Assembly: GCA_024699855.1 (NCBI GenBank)
Contig: JAMPIQ010000003.1
Location: 7,626,001-7,690,000 of the forward strand
Length of the DNA stretch: 64,000 nucleotides
Reading direction: 5' to 3'
Origin: Aphelenchoides besseyi
Taxonomy: Eukaryota > Nematoda > Chromadorea > Rhabditida > Aphelenchoididae
Shown piece by piece: positions 36,701 through 45,767 of the stretch (position 1 is its first letter; each line of letters begins with the position of its first letter). Made by a program: the position numbers and the translations under genes. Below the pieces are notes generated by a model. The model saw only the letters and a program-made list of their open reading frames with translations. It was not told the origin of the DNA and did no database searches.

Positions 36701-39521
36701 TGTCGACCTCAAGATTCCATGACTACCAATTGAAAGCATAAACATAACAAAGAAGATGACAAAACCCCAAGTTCAGAACAGATATGATTAGATTTAAACA
36801 AAAGAAGACGGTTATTTGATTTCAACGAATTAGTCAAAAGAACGCGGTGAACAAGCACGAAGATAAATGACTTTGTTTTCCATTTGCATTCAGAACGCAA
36901 TTTGCTTTTCTGGGCCAAAGATTCTCAATGGCATTTTGCCAAAGAAGAAACAACCAATTCTCCGGCGTTTTGTTTCGGATAATCTTCTCGAACAGAATTT
37001 CTACTCTCTAAGTTGCATTAAAGTTGACGATTAAGAATCATAAGTCAGTGACCTACAATATGACGCACTGAACAGTTAAACGTACCTTTTTGTGTTCTCC
37101 TTAATTCTTCCAAACGAGGATCATCGAAGAGACCGCGAACTTCTCGTACCACCGAGTTGTTGTTGAATTGGACGCTCAATTTTCTCAAACAACTCTTCAC
37201 AGTTTGTGGCGTTGCATCGACTAGCGAGCTTTTTCGAGGTTCGGCCGAATGCTTTCGTTGAAATTTATGCGCTTGAACTGGTGACTTGAACGATTTGGAT
37301 CGTTGGATATCGAGCTCACGAACACGATTCAACGACCGGTTCACCTGCTCGTTAGGCAAATCGAAGGTCGCGGTCTTCAGCTGCTGATTCGCGATTCCGG
37401 CCGAACGAGTTGCCACCAACGGCGAGCGAAGAATCTTCGGATTGGACGAGGTGTTGGCGGTGGCACGTTGAAATCGATGGGTTTTGAGTGAACTGTTTGA
37501 TTGCGCAATGGCCGTTGACATAACGAAGATTTGAATTTAAAAACAAGAAGAGGAACTCGTTTGTGCTCTGACAAACGAAGACGTTTGTGTTAATCCGCGA
37601 CGCCCCCAAATCGCCACGAAGTCCCACATCCGCTGACCAAATTTGCAGGACTATTGTGCCGAAACTAGAAACACGCTTCTAAACATTTTTTCTGTGATTT
37701 CTATTTGTTCTGCCGCGCACACGAATAACAAAAGACTACGAGAACAAAACACCAAATTTGAACTCTTGGTTTATCCACTCGCTATCTTCCACCAAACCTC
37801 AAGAGTTCGCCCGTTGAATGCCAATGATAAACGTCCGAATTGATAGCGAACGCTAATCCGAAAACTTTGCGAACAAGTTCGCGTGGATTGACGGCACGAT
37901 GAAGAAGTTCGAAAAAACAAAACTTAAATGAGAGCTCGGTTAGCAGTTTTGTGTTCAGACAAAATACCGTAAGGTCATTAGTGTTCTTTTCAAATTAGCA
38001 CTAAGCGAACATAATCGTAGACGGGTATTTGATTGAAGCAAAAATATGATTGGTCATTGCTTCCGATATAACGAAGAGTCCAAGAGTGTAAACGAACCCT
38101 CGCGAAAGAATTGTCTTTCAGCAAACAAAATCTCGGCACAATTAAACGTTTCGAGATTCCCACCGCAAAGTTCCGGGTTTTCAACTTTCAGTTGTCAGCT
38201 TTGCTTTCAACCGCGAATCACCAACTTCTTCTGTTCAAGAGTCGTCATCGGTAGATGCTACAGACTAAATAAACGTCGCAAGAAGTTACGAAACTTGTGG
38301 AATTTGACGGGAAATCTGATGACAACAAACGGACAACTGAATTGCCTTTCCAGACGATAAACTGCACGCAATGTAATCAGTAAAACGGTCATTTTAACTT
38401 CGCAAAGAAATGACAGACGTTGACATTCAAACTGGAAGTTTTCATGTGTGTCCCACACTCGTGTATTAAGTCTTCAAACCGCTCATTCGACTTGATTACG
38501 CACTTTATATTTACGCCTCAAAGTGGTCCAAAGAAAAGAGTATTGTTTTCGAGGAAAGAGCTCGAAAACTTCTGAAGCAATTTGAATACGAAATGCCTTC
38601 AAATGGTCCAGTAGTAAGTGAATCAAAGGGAAGAAGTCGAAATAACTGCTGTTGTTTACACGTTTGAGCATCACTGTACGAGATTGTCTCTTTGTTCAAA
38701 ATTTAATCACCAACAGATGTTTCATTCCTTCTTTTAATTTCACCTGCACAGTTTTTATATTGGAAAAACGACCATTTTTTCTCGAGAAGTTTTGCCATAA
38801 ACTCACTGATTAGCGTATTGTCCACATCATGAGTGTCGTCAGCACATCCCGCAATCACTTCATCGTCCTCGTCAGTGTATGAGTCGTCCAGAATATCTGT
38901 TTCCGGTACGGCAACAATCGTACGCACTTCGTGCGTTTTGACAACAGGATTAGATTGAATATGATCGGGCTCAAAAACTTCGGGAATCACACGCTCAATT
39001 CGAGAGTTGTTAAGTTCGTTGGAAACACGACGATCGGACGAATGACCAAAATTTGTTCTGTGGATTTGAAGGGAAGCAGATGAAGTCATTGAACGTGGAC
39101 TACCGGGATAGTAACTGATAACCGAGTTTGGCTGCTCCATTGAATCGCCGTGATCACTGACTATTGACGAGTTTTGAAGATTGTAGGAATACTGAGCACT
39201 TGGCCGATTATTTCGATAATAAGCGTCGTCGCCACTTCTTCGTCGATTAATCAAAACATCTTAAAAAAGAGGTTGAAGATACAAAGCGAGATGTTTACCT
39301 CGATCATCAAACGTCAACTCCCGAGTCCCATTGAAGATTTCATTTTGTCCGTTCGTTCGTTCGACATTTCGATTTTGAGGTCGCAGATCACCGGAAAAAC
39401 TGTTGTTCATTGCGCCCAGTTTCTCAAACTGGCGAGTTTTGTCGCGAACTGACCAACTCGGTTTAATCGACGAGGCTGTTGACTCCGAGTCATGGTTAAC
39501 GCCATTGGCCCCGTCGGGCAT
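30769..39521 (-). CDS. RN-tre/USP6NL-like Rab GTPase-activating protein (TBC domain), multiple starts
   Basis: The common body starts at 33,623 on the minus strand with an acidic segment ('[20 protein letters not shown]') and continues through a TBC domain closely resembling RN-tre/USP6NL: 'GFIHKDEI', '[11 protein letters not shown]', arginine finger in '[15 protein letters not shown]', '[15 protein letters not shown]' (glutamine finger), '[15 protein letters not shown]' and '[11 protein letters not shown]'. It should switch off Rab proteins in endocytic or receptor traffic. Possible first exons are 39,521-39,299 (spliced to 39,259-38,807), 37,521-37,086, 34,435-33,901 and 33,713-33,680. Each starts with ATG (the exon pair counts as one start) and ends in phase 1, matching the common acceptor. 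The C-terminus is a disordered Ser/Pro-rich tail ending at 30,769, or a short alternative ending at 31,598. Confidence 0.9.
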
Positions 39522-40729
39522 TGAAGAACGTCAACAGTTTGTCCAATAAGTGTGTTCACAGAGCAGTTGAGATGAACAGTCGAATTGTTGGCTTCTTGTG
39601 CATAAACGAATATCGTTCAGAAGCGAAATGCTGCAGAGGGAGTGTGAGAATCCTGCAATTCGAAGTGACTGTTGGGGCCAACCGTTGGGCGTTAAAACTC
39701 GTCATTTGAACGTCGAAAAGAAGCACGCAAATCGCGGACGGTGAGAGTAAAAATCGTCAACGCGAATGGATCTCGTCGAAGCGGACGGTCGCGGAGTGTT
39801 TTCAGAGCGTAAAAATATGCGCAACGTACGTTTTTTGCCTCGAGATCGCAACGACGCCTGGTGCACAACAAAACGAAATGCTAAACGTGAAATTTGCTGG
39901 CAGATATTTCCGGCGTCGCAAAAAGACTTGTTCTTCGATGGAATCAACAGGACGTTCGAAAGCCGTTGAATCATCGACGTCTCTCATTCTCGGCTAATCT
40001 CAACCTTTTCATTCAGAACGTTCTTTGTCCCATTGATTTCGCCGCCTCTTAAGGACGCTAATAAAGACTGCGCGTCGAAGGCGTGGAACAGTCGAAGCGA
40101 TTGATAAGCGGACTTCCGGTTTCCTGCCGTTCGCCGCGAAACCAAGTGGTTTGTTGGCCATAAAAAGCGTGTACCGCGGCAGAGATGCGAAAAAAGATAG
40201 ACGAGATTTTTCATCGAAACGTCCGCATACCACGTCGGAGCGGCCAATTTTGTCGTCGCGTGGAAAACAAAAAAACGTCCGAACTTCGAAAAACTTTTGG
40301 AAGTTGCGGTTCTCGAGAAGATGGTCGAAGGTTGTGAAGGCGATGATGCGGAAAAAGAAAGTCGGAAGTTCGGGCCAAAACGCGTGAAGAAAATTGACGC
40401 GCTTCTCAAGATGGTCACCGACAACTTCGCGGAAACGGCGCTCGTCCGAAGTGGAAGTCTTTTGAATGTCAACATCTGAGCCGTGAAGTGTCAGCGAATA
40501 ATTGAAACGAAAATATTTCTTGCAAGTTCAACAGCCATCTCGCGCGTTCGTTGAAAATTCCACGTCCAATAAAAAATTCCGAACAAAACCACCTACCCAT
40601 TACGCAGAGCCCTGAATATTGCAGGGAAACAGCAACCGATTGGTGAAGGAAAGTGATTAATCAGCCAACGGCCGTCGGCTGCTCGAAGCTCATCAAAAAG
40701 ACTGCGCACATGAAACGATCGCAAAATCG
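39522..40729. other. Divergent upstream region with unassigned open frames
   Basis: About 1.2 kb between the most upstream TBC start (minus) and the DUF5522 gene (plus). It is more GC-rich than other gaps. A plus-strand open frame ends at 40,479 with charged, helix-like sequence ('KLLEVAVLEKMVEGCEGDD', 'VKKIDALLKMVTDNFAE'); another starts at 39,766. I cannot connect them into a supported gene or assign a family. They may be an unrecognised small gene. Confidence 0.35.
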
Positions 40730-40825
40730 ATGAGTGGCAACCGGGGCGGAAACAAAATACTCACATCGATTTTCCGAGCTTTCCGGCCACTGGGAATCTT
40801 TCCATCGGATTCGTCGATTTCGATC

Positions 40826-41541
40826 ATGAATTTCGCTCGACTTCTGTTGCCGTCCAGTTTCCAGCAAACGGCCAAAGCGTTTGCGTCGGGCCGTTGGTGG
40901 CCTCAACCTGCGTAAGTTCTCTTTCCAAAACGCTTCCAATTCCAATTTCGTTGCAATCGAACGGCGCCATGAAGTTTTTGCTCCAAAAACGTTTTTTCGG
41001 TTTTGTCTAAAAATTCGTTTGTTTCAGATGGCGCCGTTCGTTCTCTGCTTCGCTTGAGAAAAATTCGCGCAATGAGTCGAACACTCAAATTTCCATTTTG
41101 TCCGACGAGTTGCCTCCTCGCCAATCCACTCCAACAGCCGCAGAATTGGGACTTCAACGTGAAGACGCGCATCCCGTTTTTGCGTCTCGACGCGGAACCG
41201 GCGAAGTCGTCTACAAACTGGTGTCAGGACGCAACGGCGAACTTCTGGCCGGTTACACGCTCTTCGAAGCGGCGATCAAAAAAAGCGAAATCAATTGGAC
41301 GCCTTATCATGGAATGACGAAGGCCGAGAAAGACGTCTACATAGCGCATCTTCGAGCGGTCGAAGCACGCAAATTGGAGTATCGAGATCCACACGACAAG
41401 AAGATTCACAAGACGGTCTCGGCGCTTTTGTATGCACGTTCGTGTTGTGGAGCTGATTGTCGACATTGTCCATACGAACTGGAAGCATGCAGTTCGGACG
41501 TCAAACGAAATCGTGTCTTCAACGGCGTTTTCTATGTTTAG
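40826..41541 (+). CDS. C1orf53-like DUF5522 protein, probably mitochondrial
   Basis: Exon 1 ends at 40,911 and exon 2 is 41,028-41,541. ATG 40,826 gives an N-terminus rich in Arg/Ser and lacking acids ('MNFARLLLPSSFQQTAKAF', then 'WRRSFSASLEKNS'), a typical mitochondrial presequence; an in-frame ATG at 40,730 would extend it by 32 residues. The C-terminal domain has the DUF5522 hallmark 'RSCCGADCRHCPYELEAC' and ends in 'VFNGVFYV', like the C1orf53 family ending FNSYFYV. The four-cysteine/histidine knot suggests metal binding. Function in the family is not established as far as I know. It lies 70 bp upstream of mitochondrial L14, probably in one operon. Confidence 0.82.
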
Positions 41542-41611
41542 GTCACTTGTTATTTTGGTTTTAAATAAAATTGCAATTGGAAGTATTTTTTTGTTAGTTG
41601 ACTGAAGGCTA
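41542..41611 (+). promoter_or_regulatory. Operon-type intercistronic region: poly(A) signal and SL acceptor
   Basis: The 70-bp gap contains 'aataaa' at 41,564-41,569, followed by a T-rich tract ending 'tttttttgttag' (AG at 41,596-41,597), 14 bases before the L14 ATG. This spacing (poly(A) signal, then U-rich element and 3' splice site) is the usual layout between cistrons of nematode operons, where the downstream message is trans-spliced to a spliced leader. Confidence 0.65.
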
Positions 41612-42095
41612 ATGATTTCGTTTAGCTATGAGTTGAGTAAACATCGAACCCGTCCGCCGACTGTCGGTATTCATCGACGAACACGTTTGATTGTTGTCGA
41701 CAACTCGGCAATTGGTAAAGAGGCGAATACCAGCGGACAACTTGCCTATTGCATTCACGTTTACAAGCCGGGTTATCGTCAGAAGCACATGCCAAAAGCG
41801 ACGTTGGGTGACAAGGTAAGACCTTTTGGGCGACAACTTTGTCTCATTGTCATTTCAGGTTTTGGTTGCAATCAAGGGAGAAATGAAAAGAGCTTATGTG
41901 GTGGGCGCCAACATTCATCGAGACTATCGAAAGCACGGAGTTCCATCGACTGATACGAACAATATTGTGCTTTTGAACGAAGAAGGAAATCCGCTTGGTA
42001 CTCGTGTTCTGTCGCCCATTCCATCGGTTTTGCTCAAGAAACGAAACGATTTGCAGTTCTCCAAGGTTCTCGCTTTAGCCAACAAATACTATTAG
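41612..42095 (+). CDS. mrpl-14: Mitochondrial ribosomal protein uL14m (L14)
   Basis: Two exons: 41,612-41,815 and 41,859-42,095 (TAG), about 147 residues. Landmarks of the mitochondrial uL14 family: 'TRLIVVDNSAIGK', 'YCIHVYKPGYRQ', 'LGDKVLVAIKGEMKRAYVVG', 'DTNNIVLLNEEGNPLGTRVL' and 'SPIPSVLL', close to human MRPL14 (VRVVDNSALGN...CIHVYK...GNPVGTRI). It binds the large subunit near the intersubunit bridge. The N-terminus is short for an imported protein; an extra upstream exon is not seen. Pairing with a predicted mitochondrial protein in an operon fits its role. Confidence 0.93.
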
Positions 42096-42233
42096 GAAGT
42101 TTGTGGATGTTAAGTTTTATTTTTCTCGAATAAATTTAAAAAAGATGATCAATTAAAGACTGGTTTGTACGAGCACAAATGGTCTCTTTTCAAAAATCGA
42201 ATTGATTCTATTCGTACAATGTACATCATCGAG

Positions 42234-44424
42234 TTAGTCGTTTGAACCCGAAAAGGTTGTTTTGGTTTGATCGGTTGAATTCTCTTTGTTCAATGCTGCC
42301 TTCAACGAATCAAAGATCGAAATGCACGCATAGCAAAACTAACCAAAATAACACGTTGATCACGACGAACATCTCTCAACGTGGTTTTCATTGTCACAAT
42401 CGCATCACCGAAATGCGCCATGATTTCGAGCATCGAAGCCAAAGAGTCACGCACCGTTTCTATTTCTCTCATCAGATCGTAAGGTCTACGATCTAAACTT
42501 TCAGTCTTTTCATCGTCCTCTTCAACATCTTGTGTTTGACTATCTTCATCCGAACCTTCTGATCGCTCATCAGGTTGCCGGTCTGAAACAAAATCAAGTT
42601 TATTGTCCTATTTTTGTTTAATTTAACGCAACAGATGTTATTTTCGGTTGACAATCAATTAAAACAACATGAGAAGTCCGGATGATTCACGTTGATTTCT
42701 GGACCGTAGGTCACATTCGTTCACCACATGTTCGCAACAAGCCAATCGAATAGCCGGCTAAATCCGTATGATTCAAAAGAAGATTAATGAGAAAAAGAAC
42801 GCTTGAACGTGTCCAACTCGAAGCAGTTGGTTGTTAACTTTTTGGTATAAAAACCGCAGCGTAACGTTTGTTCCGTTAAGACCAATCGATTGGAATAAAT
42901 CGAAATGTTGGTCGTTCATCTTCTACTCCCAATCGGACTTGTTGTTTCTTTTGGAAATGCGCGTAAGTTATTAGGCAATGATACGAGATTTTGTTTTAAG
43001 AATATGGGCAAAGAGTTTCAAACGACGGCTATAGCGGCATTGGACAAGCAAGTGTTGGCGAAGGATACGAATCGATGGGACAATCCGCTAGAGTTTATGG
43101 ACAAGGACAATCATCACAAGGTGTCGCCAACGTAGCAAATTCACGACGAAACGACGATTTTGGTCAAAGAACTGCGTACGTAGCCCCACAATCACTTCCA
43201 AACAACGGCCAAGGATTACAACCACAATACGGCCAACAGAATCCAATTGCTCATGTCGATAACAACGGCGCTTCGCGACAAACTTACGGTCAAGGATTCA
43301 ACAACTATGGAAATCAAAACTCGGGATACGGTGTTGCAACAGCAGGTTTCCTTGAAGTTAACAACCATTTTATATTAAATTAGTTTCAGGACAACAAGGA
43401 AATTACGGACAATCTCTGCCGACTTTAGAAGGTAGCCAACGTAACTACCGATCGCCAAATTTGGGACAACAAGCTCCGCATTCTTCAGGTTTAGGGCAAG
43501 GAATCAATAATCAAGGAAATGGAATGGGGCAAAATATTCAAACATCTACGGCATTGGGCCAAGGAACTCAACCGTCTTCCGGTCTTGGTCAGCACCTGAA
43601 TGCTCCATTTCCACAATCCAACGGTTTGAGTCAAGGATTGAATACTGGAATCGGCTCACTTCGTCTTAAACGCTATTCAAATCGTGATCCGTACAAAAAG
43701 ACTTGCAATAGCTACTACGGAAAGTTCATTTGCTATCGACTTTATGAATCCGGTACTCAACTCGTTGAAGTCAATTGATCCTCAAGATGTTTAGATTCCG
43801 AAATTCCCGTCGATTTTACATGTTGGGTGACACACATGAACAAGAAGAACTGTACTGAGACCGGTAGAAATCAATTTGTCTGAACAACTTATCGTTGCGT
43901 TTAGAAAACGTTTTGTATTTGGATCGTCGGAACGTTGAAGTCGATCCTTCAGAATTGGACCGCGTTTTCCAACACCAAAACGGTCGCCGCTCACAGGACA
44001 GTCCGGATCTGCATCGGGATCGTCCTCGAGACGATGAGTTTGGAGCTGTTGAAAGTGAGTAGCCGTTCGTATTCCGAACACCCAAACATTTCAGAGAATT
44101 TGCACGGTCGTCGCAACGAAGAACGTCGATTGCCCGCCGATTTGGACGATCGACGCGAAAGTCGAAATGGTCGAGTTTACGAAGACCGTGAGTTTCGTAG
44201 AAATCAACGTTCGTAATGGCTTTCAAACCACTTCACAACAATTGTAGTTTCTTGAACACCCACATATTTTCAAGTCAATTGTGAAAGAAAATAAACTCAC
44301 GTTCATCTCGGCAATTCACTTCTTGTGTATCGCAACTTTCCTGTTCGTTGTTTGTGAGATCGATTGTCGGCAGTTCGGTTGTGATCTGCGACAACATTTG
44401 ACCAAAGGAACTAAATCGGAGCAT
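42234..44424 (-). CDS. Acidic coiled-coil protein of unknown function, host of nested gene
   Basis: Three exons on the minus strand: 44,424-44,301, 42,582-42,344 and 42,299-42,234 (TAA). Frames join exactly (phase 1, then 0). The product is about 142 residues: an N-terminus 'MLRFSSFGQMLSQITTELP', a long acidic run ('DERSEGSDEDSQTQDVEED'), then a heptad-like helix ('LMREIETVRDSLASMLEIM') and 'VTMKTTLRDVRRDQRVIL'. The first intron is about 1.7 kb, very long for this region, and contains the whole plus-strand gene at 42,905-44,216. I do not recognise a family; the fold suggests a small helical adaptor or complex subunit. Confidence 0.6.
42846..42852 (+). promoter_or_regulatory. TATA box of nested secreted-protein gene
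   Basis: 'tataaaa' in the context 'ttttggtataaaaaccgcagcg', 53 bases before the ATG at 42,905. A clear TATA element fits a strongly and tissue-specifically expressed gene. It sits inside the intron of the minus-strand host gene. Confidence 0.6.
42905..44216 (+). CDS. Secreted Gln/Gly/Asn-rich protein with C-terminal cysteine region (nested gene)
   Basis: Six exons: 42,905-42,962, 43,001-43,345, 43,390-43,752, 43,795-43,863, 43,905-44,054 and 44,095-44,216. All five introns interrupt in phase 1. The first exon encodes only a signal peptide ('MLVVHLLLPIGLVVSFGNA'). About 220 residues of irregular low-complexity repeats follow (YGQG, GQG, SSGLGQ, NNQGNGMGQN). Then comes 'LRLKRYSNRDPYKKTCNS' with a dibasic site and a domain with about four cysteines, and finally a highly charged Arg/Asp/Glu tail. 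Skipping the GTACTC donor at 43,753 would give an earlier stop at about 43,778. This composition suggests a structural extracellular product (cuticle, eggshell, silk-like or adhesive); that is inference. Confidence 0.68.
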
Positions 44425-44770
44425 CGCAAGAAAATCTACTGAAATTGAAAGGGTTTAGAAAGTAAACAACTATCGAACGTCGAATGTAGATGTGAAAACA
44501 AGCAGTTAAAATACCAAACAGGAATCCAATTCTTCGTTCGAAGTTGACTAAAACATGAACCAGAGTTTTGTTTCCTGTCGCGAATTCTCTGCTTCTAAGT
44601 GGTGCGTACGTCTCGTCGAGTGTTGTTGCTCGGCTGCTGATTCACTTCGCTACGACCGCACTGTTAACTCGACGCTTAAAAATCGTTAATCGTATGTTGC
44701 TTTGTGTCCAATAAGCAATCTATTGTGCGAATTACATTACAACCCGTTGGCCCATTGATCTTCTTCCTCG

Positions 44771-45374
44771 ATGGTCGTGTCTCAGTCTGTTGCACTGGAA
44801 AACTGTCACAAAATCTATGTTGAACGCGATTATACGTTGGGACTGGAAGTTCGATTTCAACGTTCTTATCCGAGCGCATTAGATGGACTTGTCAGTTTGC
44901 AGTTTGAAATCATTGTTTGTATTTTTGGTTACAGATCGAAGAAGAAGATTGGTATTATACGATTGACACGATTAACAAACTATTCGAATTAGCAGAAGCG
45001 GTAAGTTTTAACGTTCTTTTTACACGGCTGTTGGTTATCCTGATGTTCAGGTCGATATGGGATCTGTGGGAGAGACGCTGGTCGGTTTCCTAACCTGCTA
45101 TCTCATTCGATTGGTCACGAGAACTCGATACGAGAAGAAACTAGTTGAAATCCACAAATTCATCGATCAACAGAATCAGAAGGTCTTTTTGCCCGCTGGA
45201 TTGTGTTTGACGGATCCCGTTGAACGAGGCTTTCGAGTGGTTGGTTTGCGTTCTATTTATTCGTTGTTATGCGTGTACTTTCAGTTGGAGATTACGATCT
45301 TAACTTCGGGACTTTCGAATTCGCCCACCCACGATGAGTTCGAAGAGCCGACCACATCGCGGGATATAAGATAA
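44771..45374 (+). CDS. GOLGA7/ERF4-type palmitoyltransferase accessory subunit
   Basis: Four exons joined by introns of 43-50 bp (GTCAGT, GTAAGT and GTTGGT donors). The protein is about 155 residues. It aligns with the Golgin A7/ERF4 domain: 'IYVERDYTLGLEVRFQRSYP', 'TINKLFELAEAV', 'GFLTCYLIRLVTRTRYEKKL', 'IHKFIDQQNQKVFLPAGLCL' and 'TDPVERGFRVLEITI'. The human counterpart binds DHHC9-type enzymes and stabilises the complex that palmitoylates Ras and other proteins at the Golgi. A possible palmitoylation/membrane cysteine ('FLTCY') is conserved. The C-terminus is acidic and short. Confidence 0.92.
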
Positions 45375-45425
45375 GTGGAGTTTGCTAATTGGTTGTTTTT
45401 ACTTGGTTTTTTCATCGTTCTTATC

Positions 45426-45668
45426 ATGAACTGTCCCAAAAGTTCATTTTTGCAGTCTCCAATTTTCTTTAATTTTGTGCCCAAATTTGTTTATAATGTA
45501 AATAAAACGATGCATTCCTTCCTAATCAGTAAAGTTTATTGTAACAACGAACTGATTTACACCAAAACGTTAATGGAATTGACAAAGTACGTACAATACG
45601 AAGGAAAGCGAGTTGCCAATAACACGACCAGCCGTTTATTATGGTTGAAATTACGAAAAGAAATGTAA
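45426..45668 (+). pseudogene. Glycolipid-transfer-protein-like fragment
   Basis: A short open frame 51 bases after the GOLGA7-like stop. After a possible acceptor 'tttttgcag' (AG at 45,454-45,455) it encodes 'SPIFFNFVPKFVYNVNKTM' and ends in 'NNTTSRLLWLKLRKEM' and a stop. The order of a 'FxFVxxDVxxNIxK'-like helix, about 30 residues, then 'GxRxLLWLxRxL' matches the GLTP fold, where the Trp/Leu segment lines the lipid pocket. Only about 70 residues remain and the rest of the domain is missing, so it is likely a remnant, or an unrecognised exon of a downstream cistron. Confidence 0.38.
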
Positions 45669-45767
45669 GAATAAGACAAGGGATCCCGTGAAAATGTGGA
45701 GAACATGTAAAGAAAAGTTGTTTCTAATGCAAAAAGTTAATTGACAAGTAAACCAAGACCTTTTGTA

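Noticed and set aside
40200..40240. 'FIETSA' motif suggesting a small GTPase (RAS-like G5 box)
   Set aside because: No other GTPase motifs (GxxxxGKS, DxxG, NKxD) nearby in any frame; a chance hexamer.
39984..40475. Minus-strand frame of 163 codons
   Set aside because: Ser/Thr/Phe-rich translation typical of the reverse of a Lys/Glu-rich plus-strand frame; no family match.
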